A stretch of DNA of 12,659 nucleotides from Promethearchaeota archaeon (GTDB lineage: Archaea; Asgardarchaeota; Lokiarchaeia; Sigyniarchaeales; SOKP01): NCBI GenBank assembly GCA_030615145.1, contig JAUWZT010000087.1, positions 1-12,659 of the forward strand, in the 5' to 3' direction. Numbering within the stretch: the stretch's first letter is position 1; the number at the start of each line of letters is the position of its first letter. The position numbers and the translations under genes were made by a program. Under the pieces are notes generated by a model. The model ran no database searches. It worked only from the letters and a program-made list of their open reading frames with translations, and had not been told where the DNA came from. This document shows, in pieces, positions 7,359-12,659 of this stretch.

Positions 7359-7452
7359 GATTTAAAGTGGTTAAAGAATTACGAATAAAGAATTAAGTAC
7401 CATTCTGAAATCCATAGGACAAAAAGCGAAAGGGAAAGAATTAACTCTTAAG

Positions 7453-9294
7453 ATGAATTCCCATGTCTTTTTTGATATTTTAAAAAGTAAAGGAGCTTTG
7501 TTTAGTGATTTTAAAGAAGGGATTAGAAGAGAATGGGAACAGTTCAAATTAAAAAATCAAAAAAGAATAATTCAAAAAACTTATAGTACATTTTTTTTTC
7601 AATATTTTCAAAAATATTTAAAATTTTATTTGCAAAACTTCTGCGGATTTGATACAAATTTCTTAAAATTAATTGTTAAGGAGAAGATTTCTGACGATAA
7701 CTTATTTTTAGAGTATTCTTATTACATATCCCCCGAAGAGATGGAATTCTTTAACGAATTTGCTGATAAAGACACTTCAGATGGGATTACTTCCCCGTTC
7801 GGTTATTTATATTTAGTGGTCGCAATATTAGGAGTAATTCTGAGAAAGCTAACAGGAGAAAAATTTTATACTGTTTTAGACGCAGCTGTTATAAAAAACG
7901 GCGATAATAACAATACTCTAAATTTTTTGATTGTAATTAAAAATAGCAAAGATGAATTATTTGATAATTACTATTCTATGTATCTTTACTACTTTCTGAA
8001 ATACTTTGATAATGTTCCAGAAGCATATTCAGATAAACTATTAAAAGGTAGGGATAGGGTATATCAAATTGCTTTAGAGGAATACTCTTTTGCTAAAGAA
8101 AGACTCGTTGATTTATTATATTATTTCTATAAGAAGTGTAACCTTCTTCAGAACTTTTCGCCTTTATTGGATTTCCTAAATTTCGTAAATTCAAGAGTAG
8201 AAGACTCAATATTTCCTAAACTAGATATAATAAGAAAAGAGTTCCTACAGAATTTTGACTATACAAATGAGAAAAAGAACTCTTTTATTAGAATTTTCGA
8301 TTACATTGACAAGAAATCGACGCTATATGCGACATTTCAAGCTAATAATTTACCGTCTCAAAAGTCTCAGTTTAATTTATTTCTATTGTATATGAAATAT
8401 TACTTTGGAAGTGGAAGTTTAGAAGCTTTGGAAGTAAGCGATTTATTATTTTTACCAGGAGAGTTTAGCAACAGATTAAATAAACTTAATAAGGCATTGG
8501 ATAACGGAATTAGTGCTAAAAATATTAAAGAGATCCAAGATTTCATGGACATTTTTTCAATTCTAACAAATGTAGAACATCCAAATGTATTTTTTGAAAA
8601 AATATTTAATAAAAATATTTCACAGATTAATTACGACTTTTTAAGAACATTTTTGTACAGTTTGAATATAAGTATTACTCGTTTAATTGCCCAAGAAAAC
8701 AAGATTTTATCTGAAGACCCAAATAACGAGCCTTTAACTTTTAAAATAGTTGTTGATCACATATGTCGAATGCTCTACACGTTAATCGATAAAATCTTTA
8801 TTAGAAAAATTCCTGGTCAAGCATCCAAAAATTTTATAGACCCGAGAAGCAGATATGTGGGCAGAAACATTGCTTTAAGAGTATTAGAATTATTTATCTT
8901 TAGCGATCTGAACGTATCAGATGACGTTTGGCCAGATTACATTATTAGCATGAATAAGGATGCTCTATTAAAAGATTTAGAAGATTCTGATGTAGTCATC
9001 CCGGAAAAATTCTTTTATCGGTATAAAGATATAGTTAGGTTTGTTGTTACATATAACTTTCAATCATCAAAAAATCAACTCATTTTCGAAGAGTGGTTAA
9101 TCACTGAGATTATTATTTCATTAAACAACTTCATTTTAAATATTAGCAAGTCAATAAAAGATCTTACTAATAAAACTGAGATTTACGAAAAATTAAAAGA
9201 ATTTTTTGTTAAAGGTAAAAAAGATGATGAAATCATTCAAGATATTGAATTTGTGTGCCAGCAACTCGCAATGTTTTGGGAAAAATCCAAGTAA
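7453..9294 (+). CDS. Large uncharacterised helical protein (613 aa or slightly longer)
   Basis: I do not recognise this protein. It is almost wholly alpha-helical by composition, rich in Phe, Tyr, Leu, Lys and Asn. It has a strong hydrophobic helix at about 116-130 (FGYLYLVVAILGVIL), which could be a membrane segment but is more likely a buried helix because its surroundings are soluble-like. No catalytic motif, Cys cluster or nucleotide loop is visible. It resembles the partial gene at 3-2201 in size, residue bias and lack of motifs, but I see no clear shared sequence. The start at ATG 7453 is the only ATG, but the frame is open upstream to a stop at 7372 and reads protein-like (NKELSTILKSIGQKAKGKEL), so the true N-terminus may be up to 25 residues longer from a non-ATG codon. 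It converges with mobB, 22 bp apart. Confidence 0.85.
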   Translation: MNSHVFFDILKSKGALFSDFKEGIRREWEQFKLKNQKRIIQKTYSTFFFQYFQKYLKFYLQNFCGFDTNFLKLIVKEKISDDNLFLEYSYYISPEEMEFFNEFADKDTSDGITSPFGYLYLVVAILGVILRKLTGEKFYTVLDAAVIKNGDNNNTLNFLIVIKNSKDELFDNYYSMYLYYFLKYFDNVPEAYSDKLLKGRDRVYQIALEEYSFAKERLVDLLYYFYKKCNLLQNFSPLLDFLNFVNSRVEDSIFPKLDIIRKEFLQNFDYTNEKKNSFIRIFDYIDKKSTLYATFQANNLPSQKSQFNLFLLYMKYYFGSGSLEALEVSDLLFLPGEFSNRLNKLNKALDNGISAKNIKEIQDFMDIFSILTNVEHPNVFFEKIFNKNISQINYDFLRTFLYSLNISITRLIAQENKILSEDPNNEPLTFKIVVDHICRMLYTLIDKIFIRKIPGQASKNFIDPRSRYVGRNIALRVLELFIFSDLNVSDDVWPDYIISMNKDALLKDLEDSDVVIPEKFFYRYKDIVRFVVTYNFQSSKNQLIFEEWLITEIIISLNNFILNISKSIKDLTNKTEIYEKLKEFFVKGKKDDEIIQDIEFVCQQLAMFWEKSK

Positions 9295-9316
9295 AAAGTT
9301 AATAACTTAAATTCAA

Positions 9317-9820
9317 TTATTTGATTTCAAAAATTTTTAAAAAGCTCTCGAAGTTTTCTTCTGTGTCAACAATTGGCAACTTAATCTCATATTTTTGACT
9401 AAGTTTACTTGTTGTAATTAGACCAGAGATTACCTTAACATTTTCGTTTAACTGGGGTTTTATCTCGCTTATTTTTTTTACGCATAAAATAGTTGGATAA
9501 GCCAGATTCCTAAATCCTTCAGTAAAGATTATTTCTACTTTAATTGGACCTTTTATAATCCATCTTATTAGCTCTTCAATATTGATTTTCTTTTTAAGAA
9601 ATATCGCATTTTCGTTAAATTTGTTTTTTATAATCGAACATACTGCTCCAGCTTCAGTAAATATATAGGAATCTTTTCCTTCTTCGTCGATTTTATGCTG
9701 ATGAATATTTTTTATTACCACCACTTCAAAATTTAGTTCGGTCTTTAATCTCCTTATCGCCTTTTGTATGAAATGCGTTTTTCCACTTCCAGAATACCCA
9801 ATAACGCTAATAACTATCAT
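9317..9820 (-). CDS. mobB: Molybdopterin-guanine dinucleotide biosynthesis protein B (MobB)
   Basis: MobB is a P-loop GTPase that assists MobA in attaching GMP to molybdopterin, making the guanine dinucleotide form of the molybdenum or tungsten cofactor used by DMSO-reductase-type enzymes such as formate dehydrogenase. Visible motifs: Walker A GYSGSGKT at 8-15, the family signature IKNIHQH at 36-42 followed by GKDSYIFTEAGA at 48-59, and a Walker B-like strand ending FTEGFR at 99-104. Its 167 residues match the usual length of a stand-alone MobB, with no MobA or MoeA fusion. Key residues are intact. No other Mo-cofactor gene or molybdoenzyme lies in the window, so it is an isolated copy. The ATG has a TATA box about 25 nt upstream and no Shine-Dalgarno. 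It is divergent from the PIN-domain gene, with a 116-bp shared spacer. Confidence 0.9.
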   Translation of the reverse strand: MIVISVIGYSGSGKTHFIQKAIRRLKTELNFEVVVIKNIHQHKIDEEGKDSYIFTEAGAVCSIIKNKFNENAIFLKKKINIEELIRWIIKGPIKVEIIFTEGFRNLAYPTILCVKKISEIKPQLNENVKVISGLITTSKLSQKYEIKLPIVDTEENFESFLKIFEIK

Positions 9821-9840
9821 TCAGAATCACAGATTATTAA

Positions 9841-9850
9841 ATATATAAAA
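9841..9850 (-). promoter_or_regulatory. TATA box of mobB
   Basis: TTTTATATAT on the minus strand is centred about 25 nt before ATG 9820, the distance expected for a leaderless archaeal transcript. The rest of the divergent spacer (9861-9900) is a continuous AT tract with several TATA-like stretches that could serve the plus-strand gene. Confidence 0.55.
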
Positions 9851-9860
9851 ATACTCAAGA

Positions 9861-9892
9861 TTTAATATAATTAAATTTAATGTTAATTAAAG
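9861..9892 (+). promoter_or_regulatory. AT-tract with TATA-like elements before the PIN-TPR gene
   Basis: TTTAATATAATT (9861-9872) and TTAATTAAAG (9883-9892) are both plausible TATA boxes. The second would start transcription near 9912, the first near 9892. The main start at 9937 therefore probably has a leader of about 25-45 nt, unlike most genes here, and that leader contains a short upstream frame at 9909. Confidence 0.35.
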
Positions 9893-9908
9893 TAATTAAC
9901 ATTACTTT

Positions 9909-9944
9909 ATGACTGAAGAAGAAGTTTTATGCAATTATGACTAA
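9909..9944 (+). other. Upstream mini-ORF overlapping the PIN-TPR start
   Basis: ATG 9909 opens an 11-codon frame (MTEEEVLCNYD) ending at TAA 9942-9944, which overlaps the ATG at 9937 in another frame. It might be a regulatory upstream ORF, whose termination allows restart at 9937, or chance. It is more acidic and less A/T-only than the spacer before it. No evidence of expression. Confidence 0.25.
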
Positions 9945-11922
9945 GAAAAACGAAATAATAGTGTTCGATGCTAATTTCTTTATCTGTATGAATTCTATCA
10001 GAGCCAAAGATATTCTTAAAAATCTAAGGCGAGTGAGTTCAGATTTGGGCTTTGATTATTACATAAGCTTAATTGTTTTTAATGAAATTAAGGCCTCTCA
10101 CACTTTCAAGGAAAAATTTCAAGAATTTATAAATGTAGAAGAAATTGACAATTTGGAAATTGAAAATATAAAAAACGACTTAAGTAAACAAGGTATTAGG
10201 TTCCCTGCTCAAGACCCAGACTTGTCTTTGTTATCCTTGTCGCAGAAATTATTAGAACGTAATGAAGAAATTTCTATTAACTTAGTTTCTGACGACTTTA
10301 AACTCGTAAAAAACGCAAATTTATATTTTCGCGGGAAGATCAATATTCTATCTCTTTCAAGCTTTTTGCTAAAAATACACAGAACAATCCCCAATAAGCA
10401 GTTGCGGTATTACTTCAAGAGTACTTGGAAAAAATCATTGAACTATACTCTTTCTTATATGATTGAGCGTTCTAAAATTTATCCTGCCGAGGAAAAAATA
10501 ACTTGGTTGATTGAAAAAGCGATTAGCGTAACACAAGAATCTATACTTCAAAAAGAACCTGTTAAATTTGAGATAGGAGCGAATAAATATGAAAAAGAAA
10601 TCATTATATGTGAAAAATATATTTTGAACCAGAAATTAGCTAATAGCGAAGAAATCCTAGTATCTAGAATAATTAATTTCCTTGAAAATTTAAGAATATC
10701 TCGGGAATACGTTAAGCAAGCAAGAGAAGCCATCGTGAAGCACGATTCGAAAAACGCTGTAAAATTTTTAAAGAAAGGCAATGGTTTTTTAGTGTCATTA
10801 TTACAAATAGCTTCAGGCCAGCTTCAGGCCAATTTAAAAGACTACGAAATTATTGAGCAATTAATTTGTAGTGAAATTTCAAAGATGGAATTTTTACGAG
10901 CATTTCTTCTAGTTTCTTTGGGTAGAGTAAATACGGCTATTGATTCCTTAGAAAGAGCAGCATTATTTTCTACGATTATACATAATCATCAAACATGTTT
11001 AACATTAAACTATGTAAAGGCATTAATACTGTTATTTCATGGGCTTTATAATAACGCCATAATGGCTTATAACTTCACGGAGGAGCTCGCTGACATATAT
11101 AACGACGAAAGACTTAAGCTAAAGTGTGCGATTGGGAAGGCTATAGCTCTTTATATCCAAGGAGATGATACCGCGACAGCTATGGCTATTATGGAAGAAA
11201 TTTCTTCCATAAATATGGAGGAAAACTTTTTAGATGCAATAATTGTTTTTAGCGAGCTCGGAGATTATTTTTTAGCTTTAGGTCATTCGCAATTGGCAGC
11301 AAACCTTTACAACGAAGCATTAGAGATTAGTATCGACTATAAACTTAAAATTAGAAGCGATATTCTAATAGAAAAATTAAAACGTGCGTATATCGCGACC
11401 GTTCTAAATGGTTATTCTACTGAAGATATTATGATCGATAAATTAGATGTTTTACTTAATAAAGCATATTCGGTTAAAGATGTAGAGAAATATAATGAGC
11501 AAATCAAAAAAATTTCTAGCTTTAACATATTGTTTTACACGCCATTCCCTTACATCTCAGGGAAGAAAAAAATAATTCCTTACATTAAACTTCCTAAAGA
11601 ACTGCAAGAAGACTATTTAGAAGTCGTACATTTTGAAAAATTAGAAACTAAGAAAGGAGTAGTAGTGGACCGATATCTTTTCATAGTATCACATTACGAG
11701 CTAGGATTACTAGGTATAATCGTAAAAACTGATGATAATGTGATTGGTATAGCTGAGAATTACACATTAAAATTTAAACCGACATCTAAAGTGAAGATAT
11801 ATAAACCTAGCGAAGATTTAAGGGACACTTATTTAATCAGGGCTATTATTGAAGTTGTATCCAAAAATGAGTGCGAAATAATCTATTCGTTGCCGTCTTT
11901 CTTTAAAACGTTAAATTTGTGA
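9937..11922 (+). CDS. PIN-domain nuclease fused to TPR-like repeats and a novel C-terminal domain
   Basis: A 661-residue, apparently cytosolic protein. Residues about 6-148 form a PIN-like ribonuclease domain: Asp11 in IIVFDANFFI, Glu50 in IVFNEIK, Asp93/Asp95 in PAQDPDLSLLSLSQ and Asp119/Asp120 in LVSDDFKLV supply the four acidic positions that bind metal in PIN nucleases, so it should be active. Residues about 150-310 are helical and unassigned. From about 315 to 490 helix pairs resemble TPRs (RAFLLVSLGRVNTAIDSLERA, KALILLFHGLYNNAIMAYN, FSELGDYFLALGHSQLAANLYNEAL). The last 140 residues are strand-rich (YLFIVSHYELGLLGIIVKT, IRAIIEVVSKNECEIIYSLP) and could be a small beta-barrel, which I cannot name. 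It is much longer than VapC toxins and has no antitoxin gene, so an RNA-processing or quality-control role is more likely than a toxin. It ends 1 bp from the end of the convergent S26e gene. Confidence 0.8.
   Translation: MTKKNEIIVFDANFFICMNSIRAKDILKNLRRVSSDLGFDYYISLIVFNEIKASHTFKEKFQEFINVEEIDNLEIENIKNDLSKQGIRFPAQDPDLSLLSLSQKLLERNEEISINLVSDDFKLVKNANLYFRGKINILSLSSFLLKIHRTIPNKQLRYYFKSTWKKSLNYTLSYMIERSKIYPAEEKITWLIEKAISVTQESILQKEPVKFEIGANKYEKEIIICEKYILNQKLANSEEILVSRIINFLENLRISREYVKQAREAIVKHDSKNAVKFLKKGNGFLVSLLQIASGQLQANLKDYEIIEQLICSEISKMEFLRAFLLVSLGRVNTAIDSLERAALFSTIIHNHQTCLTLNYVKALILLFHGLYNNAIMAYNFTEELADIYNDERLKLKCAIGKAIALYIQGDDTATAMAIMEEISSINMEENFLDAIIVFSELGDYFLALGHSQLAANLYNEALEISIDYKLKIRSDILIEKLKRAYIATVLNGYSTEDIMIDKLDVLLNKAYSVKDVEKYNEQIKKISSFNILFYTPFPYISGKKKIIPYIKLPKELQEDYLEVVHFEKLETKKGVVVDRYLFIVSHYELGLLGIIVKTDDNVIGIAENYTLKFKPTSKVKIYKPSEDLRDTYLIRAIIEVVSKNECEIIYSLPSFFKTLNL
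10810..10831 (+). repeat. 11-bp tandem duplication inside the PIN-TPR gene
   Basis: GCTTCAGGCCA occurs twice in direct succession. Eleven bases is not a multiple of three, so the two copies are read in different frames (encoding the ASGQLQA stretch, residues about 292-298), yet the TPR-like sequence continues normally downstream. It is unusually GC-rich for this gene. Either it is old and tolerated or it is chance. Confidence 0.6.
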
Positions 11923-11923
11923 A

Positions 11924-12196
11924 TTATCCTTTTCTTAAACCTTTATCTCTTTGGCTAATTTGATGGCTGTGGACCGCACAGGATATACAATAGTACTTTT
12001 TTTTGCTAGGCGTTTGAATAATCGTTCCTGTTTTTTTTAATTCAGCGTACATTCTTCCATCAACTAAAGAGACTCGCCTAGTTACTGCTTTAGCCTTACT
12101 CCGAGGAACAAAACGACCACATTTAGTGCATTGAACTTGACTGTGGTGTCCTTTTCTTGATCCCGATTTTCCACCGCTCTTTCTTTTTTTAGGAAT
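11924..12196 (-). CDS. rps26e: Small ribosomal subunit protein S26e, non-ATG start
   Basis: A 90-residue S26e, a small-subunit protein found in eukaryotes, TACK and Asgard archaea, which sits near the 3' end of 16S/18S rRNA at the mRNA exit channel. The family signature is complete: a basic N-terminus (PKKRKSGGK), a zinc ribbon with Cys23/Cys26 (QCTKCGRFVP) and Cys70/Cys73 (KYYCISCAVHS), and the central TGTIIQTP stretch. The usual start is Met-Pro-Lys-Lys; here the Met position is ATT (12194-12196). The frame runs back only to a stop about 33 nt upstream and offers no ATG, GTG or TTG; the only other candidate is CTG at 12203-12205. A TATA-like GTTTAATTT (12224-12232) lies 23-32 nt upstream of these codons. 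An A9 run precedes it, but no shift in that run brings an ATG into frame. The stop lies 1 bp from the PIN-TPR stop. Confidence 0.9.
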   Translation of the reverse strand: MPKKRKSGGKSGSRKGHHSQVQCTKCGRFVPRSKAKAVTRRVSLVDGRMYAELKKTGTIIQTPSKKKYYCISCAVHSHQISQRDKGLRKG

Positions 12197-12223
12197 AAAA
12201 ATCAGCTTTTTTTTTCTATTTTG

Positions 12224-12280
12224 AAATTAAACTCTTATTTCTTTGTATTTGAATAAGCCAAACCTTAAAAATTTTATTTT
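12224..12280 (-). promoter_or_regulatory. Candidate S26e promoter elements
   Basis: On the minus strand GTTTAATTT (12224-12232) is placed for a leaderless S26e mRNA starting near CTG 12205 or ATT 12196. A second AT tract (12265-12280) could instead give a leader of about 50 nt. S26e therefore probably has its own promoter in the 142-bp gap after the lipid-synthase gene rather than being read only from it. Confidence 0.35.
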
Positions 12281-12338
12281 TTCCCTTACAAAGTTGCCAA
12301 ACTTACGCTCTATTAAGATTTCCTTTTAAAAGAAATTT

Positions 12339-12659
12339 TTACTTCTTATTTTGCTCGTCTAACTTATTTAGAGCTTTAAAAGAAAACATTAATCTTTGGA
12401 CTATGGTTAAAATTATTAGTCCTGTAAAGATTAAAGTGAATATCGGGAAAAATAGTTCGAAAGGAGCTCCATAAAATAGATTTGATAAAAAAAATATCCA
12501 GAATTCAGCGATAAAAGCGAACCATAGAATGATTAGTCTTTCAGCTCTTTCCATAAGGCCTACGCCTTTCATATCAATACCTTCGTTTTCGGCTCGAGCT
12601 CGAATATAAGAAATCATGATGATTAAAAATAATATAATAAATCCAATTACATAATTAAA
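12339..12659 (-). CDS. CDP-alcohol phosphatidyltransferase, C-terminal part (archaetidylinositol-phosphate synthase-like)
   Basis: Only the C-terminal part of about 106 residues is in the window; the frame stays open through the right edge with a hydrophobic helix before the first Met at 12617 (FNYVIGFIILFLII), so the start lies beyond. The stretch SYIRARAENEGIDMKGVGLMERAERLIIL is the conserved C-terminal signature of archaeal PgsA-like enzymes, which transfer a headgroup alcohol such as inositol phosphate or glycerol phosphate onto CDP-archaeol. It is followed by two or three TM helices and VQRLMFSFKALNKLDEQNKK, a typical VQR-containing end. The catalytic DGxxAR...GxxxDxxxD motif would be in the missing N-terminal part, so activity and headgroup specificity cannot be judged. 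It is an integral membrane protein. S26e lies 142 bp downstream on the same strand. Confidence 0.85.
   Translation of the reverse strand, partial: FNYVIGFIILFLIIMISYIRARAENEGIDMKGVGLMERAERLIILWFAFIAEFWIFFLSNLFYGAPFELFFPIFTLIFTGLIILTIVQRLMFSFKALNKLDEQNKK

Noticed and set aside
2315..9820. A shared pathway linking the acyl-CoA synthetase, HypE-like protein and MobB
   Set aside because: The genes are on alternating strands with separate promoters and no common substrate, so a joint system cannot be argued from this window.
9909..9944. Frameshift joining the mini-ORF at 9909 to the PIN-TPR protein
   Set aside because: The PIN fold begins normally at IIVFDANFF soon after Met 9937 and needs no extra N-terminal residues, so a frameshift is not required.
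9937..11922. VapBC-type toxin-antitoxin system
   Set aside because: VapC toxins are about 130 residues and follow a small antitoxin gene. This protein is five times longer, has TPR-like repeats, and no antitoxin gene is upstream; the 11-codon frame at 9909 is too short.
12194..12260. Intron or frameshift hiding an ATG start for S26e
   Set aside because: No ATG occurs in any minus-strand frame in the roughly 100 bases upstream, so neither a shift in the A9 run nor a short intron recovers a standard start nearby.
1..12659. CRISPR arrays, insertion sequences, tRNA or rRNA genes
   Set aside because: No regularly spaced repeats, no transposase-like protein, and no GC-rich structured stretches of the kind tRNAs would form in such AT-rich DNA were seen on either strand.

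Overview
The window looks like chromosomal DNA from an AT-rich archaeon, most likely an Asgard lineage (Lokiarchaeia-like), with a TACK archaeon as the alternative. Five things point there. A clear eukaryote/TACK/Asgard-type ribosomal protein S26e lies at 11924-12196 (-). An ADP-forming acyl-CoA synthetase alpha subunit is present. There is a CDP-alcohol phosphatidyltransferase of the archaeal lipid type. TATA-like boxes lie about 23-32 nt upstream of many start codons with no convincing Shine-Dalgarno, which suggests leaderless mRNAs. Several long proteins resemble no family I recognise. I see no mobile element, CRISPR array, rRNA or tRNA. The assignment to Asgard is inference from gene content.

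Layout. (1) 3-2201 (+) is the 3' part of a very long unknown protein whose start lies off the window. (2) 2315-3769 (+) is an NDP-forming acyl-CoA synthetase alpha subunit, meeting tail to tail with a small unknown gene at 3775-4056 (-), which has a TTG start. (3) A 307-bp divergent spacer leads into a roughly 10-TM membrane protein at 4364-5365 (+). This converges on a 4-TM membrane protein at 5461-5979 (-), with a hairpin between the two ends. (4) A 191-bp divergent spacer at 5980-6170 carries two striking palindromic elements and separates that gene from an AIR-synthase/HypE-like protein at 6171-7214 (+). (5) A 613-aa unknown protein at 7453-9294 (+) converges on MobB at 9317-9820 (-). (6) A 661-aa protein at 9937-11922 (+) has an N-terminal PIN nuclease domain and a TPR-like middle. 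It abuts the S26e gene, whose only reasonable start is ATT or CTG. (7) The C-terminal part of a CDP-alcohol phosphatidyltransferase runs off the right edge at 12339-12659 (-).

The genes do not form an obvious operon or pathway. Strand alternates almost gene by gene: convergent ends are separated by only 1-95 bp, while divergent starts share longer AT-rich spacers holding a promoter for each gene. Recognisable functions are scattered housekeeping: energy-conserving acyl-CoA cleavage, molybdenum cofactor work, translation and membrane lipid headgroup synthesis.

The observations most worth following are the PIN-TPR protein with its novel C-terminal domain, the non-canonical start of S26e, the multi-half-site operator at 6076-6099 with the 20-bp palindrome at 6039-6058, and the two very large orphan proteins. 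I did not find a convincing multi-gene novel system.
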